From NCBI GenBank assembly GCA_965279205.1, contig OZ257144.1, forward strand, positions 3,038,001 to 3,102,000: a DNA stretch of 64,000 bases, read 5' to 3'. Source of the stretch: UBA7672 sp965279205 (GTDB lineage: Bacteria; Pseudomonadota; Alphaproteobacteria; Caulobacterales; Hyphomonadaceae). Shown piece after piece: positions 18,301-25,740 of the stretch; within the stretch, counting starts at the first letter, position 1, and each line of letters starts with the position of its first letter. The notes beneath the pieces are model-generated. The model did not search any database and was not told the origin of the DNA. It saw only the letters and a list, made by a program, of their open reading frames with translations. A program made the translations under genes and the position numbers.

Positions 18301-19031
18301 TCGGGATCGCGAAGGCTGTACCCCAAAAAGAGGATAGGACGGCTCAGAAAGATCGTTTCGAGAGCTTGCCTTGTAGGATTGTCTGAGTCCTCAAAGATCG
18401 CGCGATACTGGGTATCGGACAGCACAATGCTTTCGGCATCTGCAATGTCGCCATGGATTTTGAATATGAAATTGTCTGCGCTTGCTTTCTGAATGTCTGC
18501 GAGTTCGGCGAGGTTCCGGTTGGTCACCGTGAGATAGGTTCGAGTGTCTGCTTGCTGTGTCATTTGTCGCTCAAGCAGCGGGTCGTAATTTGTCGTAACG
18601 AAGCGATTGACTCCCAACGCGGCGATCGCTTTGTGAATGGAAGAAGGCCTCACGTTTGGAGCGTGCAGATGGGGTCGAAGTTCACGAGCAATCTCTGAAG
18701 CGGTCATCTGCTCGCAGATGAAATCCGCCGCGAGAGTAAGCTTCTGTTCGCTTAGCGCTGTTTCGGCATTCGATGTCCGGCCCCCTAGCGCACGACAACG
18801 ATCTATCAACAGACTGAGAAGGCGCTCCCAATTGGGAAGCCCCGACCATGTCGATATGCCCGACCCGATGAATAGCGCCGCGTCTTCATCGCGAAGGAAA
18901 TTGAGCAGTGGTAGCTCGTCTTCCGCCAAGTCGGGCAAAACTACCCCCCCCAAATGTTCTTGCTCTGCGCCTCTCGAGAAGAACCCAAGAGCAATCGTGA
19001 CTTTGTGGCATGCGAGGTTGCCCCATTCCAC
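15381..19031 (-). CDS. SIR2-NACHT protein, candidate antiphage NADase
   Basis: The 1,216-residue protein opens with a SIR2-like domain (about 39-300): FIGSGIS at 54-60, VTTNYD at 145-150 with N148, and FKIHGD with H193, the NAD-site and catalytic positions of the family. A NACHT-type NTPase follows, with Walker A GPAGSGKS at 391-398 and Walker B VVLLVDSIDE at 466-475. The C-terminal half (about 650-1216) is helical, possibly repeat-like, and would be the sensor. The architecture matches known NAD-depleting abortive-infection proteins. The gene is less GC-rich than its neighbours, which suggests acquisition. ATG 19031 has ACGGGAGTGGA before it. A run of eight G on the coding strand lies in codons 27-29, and a TTG just downstream of that run is an alternative start. 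Confidence 0.9.
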   Translation of the reverse strand: MEWGNLACHKVTIALGFFSRGAEQEHLGGVVLPDLAEDELPLLNFLRDEDAALFIGSGISTWSGLPNWERLLSLLIDRCRALGGRTSNAETALSEQKLTLAADFICEQMTASEIARELRPHLHAPNVRPSSIHKAIAALGVNRFVTTNYDPLLERQMTQQADTRTYLTVTNRNLAELADIQKASADNFIFKIHGDIADAESIVLSDTQYRAIFEDSDNPTRQALETIFLSRPILFLGYSLRDPDLQFILRTLHGRYRGNGGFLWAVMPDLSAEEIGALWRDYRIRAVRYNTKPGLAQNGHADLLRLITALGERHVALSSNSSVIRSSSSLDESVMRYAARNLKRPTERLKVGGYFFHDFQSGRTASELRHLNGRDLSEILQACDEDIVVVGPAGSGKSNSVSEFLFNCADTLLTRLANAQPTQKSEKQKLAIRFDCQAYTGSFQHLLQASVPANLDLGRASDQFQVVLLVDSIDEMPAQYLDDQTWWRDLHGLQASITHPITIYFSRRRDLIPSGELHTLHVEPLSDEVVDGALAEFDLDRKLFSPSFVEQVRTPFLLNLARRMARRGKVPKTPWALLRDFVADCLSKTKGVSDTSALTVALSNLAAATLMLGRETYAYEIFQRHMRDSGVQHETLADELVSVGLLRSEIDRRLRFTHRTLTEFFASRWLQTEWISGRLDLADVLRSFQMDNAVVWASAGMYAERAQELLAAVVDVDASLGVRIAQLAETDRDSIWNAVLPALARCENHSREGWRIADHLDRADVPVAALPNLVLLFDAPNEDISGAAIAKALSYFTDDEVRGVLRDLRSGRFSFNQMNRAGPAIGCRINADLLPDFEEAVAGISPETINAEEKDGGGILHGFREAVENLEEEFVGPMLEWAQRQGDIAQEILVDALWDRAPEHVAKLALGLLARKSKRAVFRVYLWNVHQSPLVPKYSDELCDWLLTGPCRNEDLDADHGDAWSIGLLRSCVDASDEWRQAIRSKERRTADDAALLSVLTPETRQETLRGIFNTVLREGRDPSSLDEGIVRAFDDLESGSFFGEEDILKAIEQFGPKCWRIIEPLWVAPLADEAAMEVTMVDRWISLLQSLDDLDRRNACSLVGRCMDSKGRERLLLRANDAGDVDRDFILQELLMRTPYVTTDALEDATNRRMLELFFENPDQWQTPGAISTERFIEQVVLPFAREKDRDDDFHFALNCLLADAGQRHDRRYTL
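18944..18951. repeat. Eight-base homopolymer near the 5' end of the SIR2-NACHT gene
   Basis: Eight consecutive C on the + strand (G on the coding strand) fall about 80 bases after the chosen start of the SIR2-NACHT gene. Slippage here would shift the frame if translation starts at 19031. If a TTG a few bases downstream is the true start, the tract would instead act as or near the ribosome-binding site. Confidence 0.6.
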
Positions 19032-19077
19032 TCCCGTTCATAATCCCGCATATAGACAGGTATCGGGAGGACTTTTC

Positions 19078-20508
19078 ATGAGCGCTGCACGCTCCCTTTT
19101 GACCCCTGAGTCTCGCCGGAAACCGGCGCGCAGGCGTGGCTTTGGCCTCGCGGCGGCGGTGTCCGCGCTGGCCCTTCTGGCGGCCTGCGAGACCGGGCCG
19201 AGCCCGGCCGAGATCGCCATGCTCGACTGGCAGGCGGCCGCGCGGATGGATACGCCGCCGGCCTACGCCACCTACATGCGCGTGCACCCCGATGGCGAGT
19301 TCACCGGCATGGCGCAGGCGCGCATCGAGGAGCTGCGGCAGATCGAGGCCGAGAGCTTTGCGGCGGCGAAGCGCCAGGACACCGAGGACGCCTATGCCGG
19401 CTATCTCTCGCGCTTCCCGTGGGGGCTGCATGCGGCCGAGGCGGATACGCTGCGGGCGACACGCGCGGGCCCACGCCTTGCGGCCGAGGAGAATGCCGAC
19501 TGGAAGGAAGCGCGGCGCGAGGAGAAGATCGAACTCTATGAAGTCTTCCTGACCAACTGGCCGAAGGGCGCGCACGCCAACGACGCGCGGGCGCGGCTGG
19601 ATGTGCTGTGGAAGACCGATCAGGGCGTGTTCGTGAAGGCGAAGCGCACGGGATCGCCGGGCGAGCTGCAGGAGTTCATTCGCGGCTATCCGAAGTCTGT
19701 GTTCGTCGTGGATGCGCGGCGGGAGATCGACCAGATCATGCTGCGCGACGATGAAGCGTGGCGGCGGGCGCTGGGGGACAATTCCCTGGTTGCGTACGAT
19801 TTCTATCTGGCGAGCCAGCCTTACGGGCAGTGGCGCGTGGATGCGTCGCGCGCGATCGAGACGCTGCGCGAGCGGGACTATCAGGCCTGGCTCTATGCCG
19901 CGCAGATGGACCAGGTCTGGGCGTATGAGGATTACCGCAGCCGCTATCCGTGGGGCGGGTGGTACGACACGGCGTTCTACCGGATCGGATGGATCCACGG
20001 CGGCCGCTACGACCGCGACTGGAACAACAGCTGGAACCACGACTGGAACCGCGGCTGGCGCTGGGGCAATGGCCGCGACCACGACCGTGACGATCGCGAT
20101 CGCGACAACGACAAGAACGACTACCCCAGCCTCTGGAAGAACCGCCCCAACACGCCTCCTCCGAACAACAACGGCGGCAGTGGCGGCAGTGGCGGGAACA
20201 ACAGCAACCCCAACCCTCCCCCCAGCAGCAACAACAATAACAACACCCCCCCACCCCCCTCCCTCTGGAAGGACCGCCCCGCTACACCGTCGGTAGGACA
20301 GTCGCAGACGCCGCCGTCTTCCTCGCGGTATGGGCAGTACCAGCCGCCGTCGCCGCCACCGCCGCCTCCCCCTCCGCAGCAGTCGTCGCCAGCGCCGTCG
20401 CGGTTCTCGGCTCCGTCTCCGCCGCCTCCACCCCCGCCGCCACCGCCGCCGCCGCCAGTCCAGATCCAGGCGCCACACGGCGGCGACGCGCAGGCCGCCG
20501 ACAATTAG
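19078..20508 (+). CDS. Lipoprotein with FP-type repeats and Asn/Pro-rich tail
   Basis: The 476-residue product has a signal sequence ending in LLAAC, a lipobox. The mature N-terminal part (about 55-300) consists of five or six repeats of about 40 residues with the pattern aYxxYLxxFPxGxxxxxAxxxL (for example AYAGYLSRFPWGLHAAEA). The C-terminal third is low complexity: Trp/Asn/Arg/Asp-rich, then Asn/Gly runs, then long Pro tracts. TCGGGAGGAC precedes ATG 19078. It is divergent from the SIR2-NACHT gene with only 46 bases between start codons. Similar repeats occur in the TIR-MORN protein at 47861-49963. The function is unknown; an envelope scaffold is plausible. Confidence 0.8.
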   Translation: MSAARSLLTPESRRKPARRRGFGLAAAVSALALLAACETGPSPAEIAMLDWQAAARMDTPPAYATYMRVHPDGEFTGMAQARIEELRQIEAESFAAAKRQDTEDAYAGYLSRFPWGLHAAEADTLRATRAGPRLAAEENADWKEARREEKIELYEVFLTNWPKGAHANDARARLDVLWKTDQGVFVKAKRTGSPGELQEFIRGYPKSVFVVDARREIDQIMLRDDEAWRRALGDNSLVAYDFYLASQPYGQWRVDASRAIETLRERDYQAWLYAAQMDQVWAYEDYRSRYPWGGWYDTAFYRIGWIHGGRYDRDWNNSWNHDWNRGWRWGNGRDHDRDDRDRDNDKNDYPSLWKNRPNTPPPNNNGGSGGSGGNNSNPNPPPSSNNNNNTPPPPSLWKDRPATPSVGQSQTPPSSSRYGQYQPPSPPPPPPPPQQSSPAPSRFSAPSPPPPPPPPPPPPPVQIQAPHGGDAQAADN

Positions 20509-20682
20509 GCCGTTTTCACAGGGCATTGGCGCACCAACTCGCCTGATGCGTGACTTCGGCCTCGTTGCTGCTATTTCACTGTGACGAGGGGGTTGGGGCT
20601 CTACCCTCTCGATCGCCGCAGCCGATATTGAACGGGGAACGGGCGCGGCGCGACGCGGACATGAGGCTGGCGGGATCCGACG

Positions 20683-22617
20683 ATGGCTACGACACTATCT
20701 GAACCGTCCAGCGTGCTGATGCGCTACGGGCCGCCTGTCCTGAAGGTCGTCGGCACGCTGGCCGCCATCGGCCTCGTCACGTTCGGACTGCTCTGGAACA
20801 CGCTGTTCGCGCAGATGCCGGCGCTGCCGAGCCGCGAGGCGCTATGGACGCTCAACCGTGAACCCGCCGTGGAATTCATCGACGCCAAGGGCGACACCAT
20901 CGCAGTGCGTGGCCCGCGCTATGGCCGCGCTGTGAAGGCCTCGGAACTTCCGCCGCATGTGGTCAACGCCTTCATCGCCGCCGAGGACCAGCGCTTCCGC
21001 GAGCATACCGGCGTCGACATGTGGGCGATCGTGCGCGCGATGCTGGCCAATGCGCGCGCCGGCCGCACGGTAGAGGGCGCCTCGACCATCACGCAGCAGC
21101 TGGTGAAGAACCTCTTCCTCACGCCGGACCAGACGCTCAAGCGCAAGGCGCAGGAGGCAAGGCTCGCGGGCGACCTCGAGCGCCTGCTGACCAAGAACGA
21201 AATTCTCGACCTCTATCTCAACCGCATCTATCTCGGCGCCGGCGCCTATGGCCTCGACGCCGCCGCGCATACCTATTTCGGCAAGTCGCCGCAGGACCTC
21301 ACCCTGCCCGAGTCGGCGATGCTCGCCTCCTTCCCCAAGGCGCCGACGCGTTTCGCCAAGCAGGCTGAGACGCCTCAGGCGCGGGAACGCCAGCACTACG
21401 TTCTCGACCGGATGGTGGAGGGTGGATACATCACCGCCTCGCAGGCGACCGACGCCAAGAGCCGCGAGCTGATCTTCGCGAAGAACACGCCCGACACCTT
21501 CTCCGGACACGCGCTCGACTATGCGGTGGAGCGCGTGCACGAGCTGCTGCCCAACCCGCCGCCGGATCTGGTGATCAAGCTGACGCTCGATCTCACCATG
21601 CAGCAGGCCGCCCAGAAGGCGGTCGAACAAGGCATCGCCACCATGGGCCGCGAGCGGCGCGCCTCGGAAGGCGCGGCGATCCTGATGGACACCAGCGGCG
21701 CCATCCGTGCGCTGGTCGGCGGCCGCGACTATCTGAAATCGCAGTTCAACCGCGCCACGCAGGCGCGGCGCCAGCCGGGCTCGGCATTCAAGATGTTCGT
21801 CTACGCCGCGGCGCTCGAAGACGGGCTGACGCCGGGCACGGTGCGCGATGACATCCCGATCACCATCGGAAACTGGCGCCCGCGCAATTATGGCGGCGAG
21901 TATCGCGGCGCGGTGACGCTGTCGGAGGCGCTGGCGGCGTCGCTCAACACGGTGGCGGCGCAGATCGGCGTCGAGATCGGCGTCGAGAAGGTGACGGCGC
22001 TGGCGCACGAGTTCGGCGTGCGTTCGCCGCTGCACAACTATCCCTCGATCACGCTGGGGTCTGACGAGGTAACGCTGCTCGACATCACGACAGGCTATGG
22101 CGTGCTCGCCAAGGGCGGGCTGCAGATGTCGCCCTACATCATCGAGGAGATCCGCAACTCCAAGGGGGACCTGCTCTATTCCAACCCGGTGGCGCAACCG
22201 GCGCGGATCTATCCCGAAGAGCTGGCGCTCGACATGAACAGCATGCTGAACCGCGTTGTCGTCCAGGGCACGGGCCGCGCCGCGCAGGTCCCGGGCTGGG
22301 ACGTCGCCGGCAAGACCGGCACCAGCCAGGATTGGCGCGACGCCTGGTTCATCGGCTACACGACGAAGTTCGTCGGCGGCGTCTGGGTCGGCAACGACGA
22401 CGACAAGCCGATGGCGAAAGTCACCGGCGGCGAGATGTCGGCGCGCATCTTCTCCGACATGATGACTGTGGCGCTGAAGGACCTCAAGCCAGAGCCCCTG
22501 CCCGGCGCCAAGCAGGTCGAGGAATACCTCTCGAGCGAAGACCAGGACCGCCTGAACTTCTACCGCCAACTCGCAAGCGCGTTCGCATCGGTGGAAGGAC
22601 GCCCGGACGGAATGTAG
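20683..22617 (+). CDS. Class A penicillin-binding protein (PBP1A-type)
   Basis: This is a bifunctional peptidoglycan synthase in the inner membrane that polymerises glycan strands and cross-links peptides. The 644-residue protein has a cytoplasmic start, one transmembrane helix (about 18-42) and a glycosyltransferase 51 domain with AAEDQRFREHTG (near 100-112) and GASTITQQLVKN. The transpeptidase domain carries SAFK (active S367, 367-370), SLN (420-422) and KTGTS (544-548), so all motifs are intact. The 170-base gap upstream contains no gene. It is shorter than some PBP1A proteins and lacks an obvious OB-fold insert. Confidence 0.93.
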   Translation: MATTLSEPSSVLMRYGPPVLKVVGTLAAIGLVTFGLLWNTLFAQMPALPSREALWTLNREPAVEFIDAKGDTIAVRGPRYGRAVKASELPPHVVNAFIAAEDQRFREHTGVDMWAIVRAMLANARAGRTVEGASTITQQLVKNLFLTPDQTLKRKAQEARLAGDLERLLTKNEILDLYLNRIYLGAGAYGLDAAAHTYFGKSPQDLTLPESAMLASFPKAPTRFAKQAETPQARERQHYVLDRMVEGGYITASQATDAKSRELIFAKNTPDTFSGHALDYAVERVHELLPNPPPDLVIKLTLDLTMQQAAQKAVEQGIATMGRERRASEGAAILMDTSGAIRALVGGRDYLKSQFNRATQARRQPGSAFKMFVYAAALEDGLTPGTVRDDIPITIGNWRPRNYGGEYRGAVTLSEALAASLNTVAAQIGVEIGVEKVTALAHEFGVRSPLHNYPSITLGSDEVTLLDITTGYGVLAKGGLQMSPYIIEEIRNSKGDLLYSNPVAQPARIYPEELALDMNSMLNRVVVQGTGRAAQVPGWDVAGKTGTSQDWRDAWFIGYTTKFVGGVWVGNDDDKPMAKVTGGEMSARIFSDMMTVALKDLKPEPLPGAKQVEEYLSSEDQDRLNFYRQLASAFASVEGRPDGM

Positions 22618-22733
22618 GGAACGGCTGTGATCCGCCGATTCCAGTCTTTGCCTCGAGCTGGACAACAAGTTCCCGTTCCTCAGGACCGGCGTAAGGCGCA
22701 AGCCACATTTGCTATTGATCTGGACAGCGCCAA

Positions 22734-23405
22734 ATGAAGCCACGGGAGCTGATCGGGACGGCAAAGGCGCCAGAAGGCGCCGAGCTTCGCCTGCTTCGGC
22801 ACGGGAACGACTACGTGATCATGCTCGGCAGCAACGAGCTGATGAACAGCCGGCTGGGCGGATCGGAGGAAGCACTCGCGGTAATGACCTGTGAGCGGCT
22901 ACGCGAGAGCGCTGAGCCCCATTTTCTTATCGGCGGTTACGGAATGGGTTTCACCCTGCGCGCGGCGCTGGCCGTCCTCGGGCCAAGAGCGCGGGTTACG
23001 GTGGCTGAGCTTGTGCCGGAAATCATCGAATGGGCGCGCAATCCCATGGCGGCGCTGACAGCTGGCTGTCTCGATGACCCGCGCCTCCATCTTTTTGCAG
23101 GAGACGTTGTGGCCGTGATCGCGTCTGCGGCCAGGCGCTACGACGCGATATTGCTGGATGTCGATAACGGTCCTTCTGGACTGACGCGCCCCGCCAACGA
23201 CCGACTCTATTCTGCGAAAGGCCTCGCATTGGCAAAGGCTGCGCTCAAACCAGGCGGCATACTGGCGATCTGGTCGGCCGCGCCGGACGCCGCCTTTTCG
23301 CGGCGCCTGAAGAACTCAGGCTTCAAGGTCGAAGAGGTTTCGGTACGCGCGCGAAGCAACGGCAAAGGCTCGCGCCACGTAATCTGGTTCGCAAAATTGC
23401 CCTGA
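22734..23405 (+). CDS. Spermidine-synthase-like methyltransferase-fold protein
   Basis: This 223-residue protein has the Rossmann fold of spermidine synthases and related SAM-dependent enzymes: HFLIGGYGMGFTLRAAL for nucleotide binding, VTVAELVPEIIEWA for the acidic loop, and YDAILLDVDNGP for the catalytic-site strand. The usual polyamine-binding residues cannot be confirmed by eye, so the substrate is open. The start context is weak. It stands alone, 116 bases after the PBP gene on the same strand. Confidence 0.8.
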   Translation: MKPRELIGTAKAPEGAELRLLRHGNDYVIMLGSNELMNSRLGGSEEALAVMTCERLRESAEPHFLIGGYGMGFTLRAALAVLGPRARVTVAELVPEIIEWARNPMAALTAGCLDDPRLHLFAGDVVAVIASAARRYDAILLDVDNGPSGLTRPANDRLYSAKGLALAKAALKPGGILAIWSAAPDAAFSRRLKNSGFKVEEVSVRARSNGKGSRHVIWFAKLP

Positions 23406-23539
23406 CATTGTTTTCTCGCGATCACGCCCCGCCAATCAGGTATTGAACCCGCTTTGAGCGCGTTGGACACCGGGCGTGGGCCAACCTATCCTCCCGCCCA
23501 AGAGCGCGGACGACCGCGCCGGTAGACCGGGAGAGAAAC

Positions 23540-25594
23540 ATGAAGGTTGTCTGGCCGTTGCTAGCGGCGGCTTCGATGATTGCGGCGTGTGCGTCGCTGT
23601 CGTCTTCAACTTCCGATCTTTCCGTCGGGATCGTCGCGAACCGGGCTGACCTTGTGTCGGGTGGCGATGTGCTCGTGCGCGTTGTGTTGCCAGCGGGAGC
23701 GGAAGCGGGCGCGGCGGTGCTGGCGGTGAACGGCGCGGCGCGAACTGGAGCGCTGCATGCAGCGGCGGACGGGACATCGTGGCTGGCGCTGGTGGACGGG
23801 CTGCGCGAGGGGGAGAACGAAGTGTCGCTGACGTCCGGCGGGCGGACGGTGCGGCTCGAGGTGACGAACCATGCCAATGGCGGGCCGCTGTTCTCGGGAC
23901 CGCAGATCCAGCCGTGGACATGCAAGGACGGCGCGATCAATGCGCAGTGCGACCGGGCTGCGACCTACAGCTATTCCTACATGCCTGCTGACGCGGTGAC
24001 GGGCAGCGGGCCCGGCGCGTCTCCGTTCAAACCGTACGATCCGAAGGCGCCCGCGAGCGATGTGGCGCGCGTGACCGTGGGCGGCGCATCGATGCCCTAC
24101 ATCGTGCGAACCGAGTCGTTCACACAGAACCGGTCGGGCGTGTCGGTTGCTGTGCTGTTCGACCCGGCGAAGAGCTGGACGCCGTTTGAGCCCCAGGCTC
24201 AGTGGAACAAGGGTGTGCTCGTCCTGCAGGGATCCGGATGCGGCACGGGTTATGGCGAGCAGCCGGCGGGGTCGCCGATGAACGATCGCGCGCTGAAGCA
24301 GGGCTTTGCTGTCGTGACGGTCGCGCTGCTGCACAACACCATCAACTGCAATCCCGTGGTGCAGGCCGAAGCGGCGATCATGGCGAAGGAGCATGTAGCC
24401 GAAACCTATGGTCCGTTCGACATCATCTTCGGCATAGGCAGATCGGGCGGCGCGATCTCGCAGATCATGGACCAGAATGCATATCCGGGGATCTATAACG
24501 GGCTGATCCTCAATCACCTGTTCCCGGATTCCGATGCATCTCGGCGCGCCGCGTATGACTGCCGCATGATCTATGACGCTTGGGCGAAGGCAACGCACCC
24601 GTGGACCGAGGCGCAGAAGTCGGCCGTGGCGGGTATGATCTCGGGCTGCAATGCGAGCCCGACGCGCTACGAGATCTATCATCCGGCGATCGGCACCGGA
24701 TGCGAGGTTGCGGACGCGCTGAAATTCGATGCGGTGAAGAACCCGAAGGGCGTGCGCTGCACGTTGCAGGATTACGAAGTGAACCAGGTCGGTCGACGAC
24801 CGGACGGGTATGCCTACGGGCGGCTCGACACTGCCGGCGTGCAGTACGGGTTGAAAGCGCTGATGGCAGGAACGATCTCGCCGGCGCAATTTGTCGAGCT
24901 GAATGCCTCGATTGGCGGACACGACATCAATTTCAATCCGACGGCGGCGCGTACGGAGGCGGATCGCGGAGGATTGTCGCGGCTTTACACGACGGGCATC
25001 GCCAACACAGAGAACAATCTTGCCGAAACGGCGATGATCGAGACGCGGCTTTCGGTGACGGATTTCCATCAGCCCTATCATGCGGTGATGGTGCGAGCGC
25101 GGCTCGATCGCGCGCAGGGGCATCACGACAATTACGCGCTGTGGCGGACGCCCGCCGCGCGCGAGGCGGCAATGGACCAGGCATTCGACGTGATGGTCGC
25201 GTGGCTGCGCGCGATCAAGGCGGACAAGCGCGATGTGTTGAAAGCGCAGAAAGTGATCGACAACAAGCCGGCGCTGGCGAAGGATCGCTGCATTGTCGAG
25301 GGTGCGGACGCAGCGGCGACCGCCTGCCCGGCGCCGCCGGAACTGGCGCGGACACTGGCCGGCGCGCCGGCGACAAATGATACGGGCAAGTGCCAGCTGA
25401 AACCGCTGCGCAAGGCCGACTATGGCTCGCTGTCCTTCACGGCAGCGGAATGGGCGAGCCTGGAGAAGGTCTTCCCGGCGGGCGTGTGTGACTATGCGAA
25501 GCCGCTGGTCGACTTCGGCATGACGACGCCTTGGCTGACTTATTCCGGCGACGGAAAGTTCAGGACCATGGGACCTGCGCCGCGGTCGCACTAG
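23540..25594 (+). CDS. DUF6351-family secreted hydrolase-like protein
   Basis: The 684-residue protein has a signal peptide with a possible lipobox (MIAAC), an N-terminal beta-rich region and a large domain resembling the DUF6351 family. A GIGRSGGA motif (G-x-S-x-G-like) is a candidate nucleophile elbow of an alpha/beta hydrolase, and several conserved-looking Cys (GSGCGTGYG, NCNP, CRM) suggest disulfides in the exported protein. GGGAGAGAAAC precedes the ATG. The next gene is a secreted acylase on the same strand after 146 bases, so the two may act on related extracellular substrates (inference). Confidence 0.75.
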   Translation: MKVVWPLLAAASMIAACASLSSSTSDLSVGIVANRADLVSGGDVLVRVVLPAGAEAGAAVLAVNGAARTGALHAAADGTSWLALVDGLREGENEVSLTSGGRTVRLEVTNHANGGPLFSGPQIQPWTCKDGAINAQCDRAATYSYSYMPADAVTGSGPGASPFKPYDPKAPASDVARVTVGGASMPYIVRTESFTQNRSGVSVAVLFDPAKSWTPFEPQAQWNKGVLVLQGSGCGTGYGEQPAGSPMNDRALKQGFAVVTVALLHNTINCNPVVQAEAAIMAKEHVAETYGPFDIIFGIGRSGGAISQIMDQNAYPGIYNGLILNHLFPDSDASRRAAYDCRMIYDAWAKATHPWTEAQKSAVAGMISGCNASPTRYEIYHPAIGTGCEVADALKFDAVKNPKGVRCTLQDYEVNQVGRRPDGYAYGRLDTAGVQYGLKALMAGTISPAQFVELNASIGGHDINFNPTAARTEADRGGLSRLYTTGIANTENNLAETAMIETRLSVTDFHQPYHAVMVRARLDRAQGHHDNYALWRTPAAREAAMDQAFDVMVAWLRAIKADKRDVLKAQKVIDNKPALAKDRCIVEGADAAATACPAPPELARTLAGAPATNDTGKCQLKPLRKADYGSLSFTAAEWASLEKVFPAGVCDYAKPLVDFGMTTPWLTYSGDGKFRTMGPAPRSH

Positions 25595-25740
25595 GAGGCT
25601 TGCGCCGGACCTTCGATCTGCGACTGACCCAGCGTTCCAGAGGGTTCGCGGATTCGTGCGGGGGTGGCCGGCATGCAGTGCTTGACGGCGTCATGCCGAA
25701 GGCGCCCCATCCGGCGAACAGAGACTGCAGGGAGGTATTC

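Noticed and set aside
18886..20526. Arg/Val-rich open frame on the minus strand
   Set aside because: It is antisense to the repeat lipoprotein, which has a signal peptide, a lipobox and a ribosome-binding site.
20842..22764. Open frame of 640 codons on the minus strand
   Set aside because: It is antisense to the penicillin-binding protein gene, whose motifs are all intact on the plus strand.
23606..25591. Open frame of 661 codons on the minus strand
   Set aside because: It is antisense to the DUF6351 gene, Arg/His-rich and without domains or a start site.
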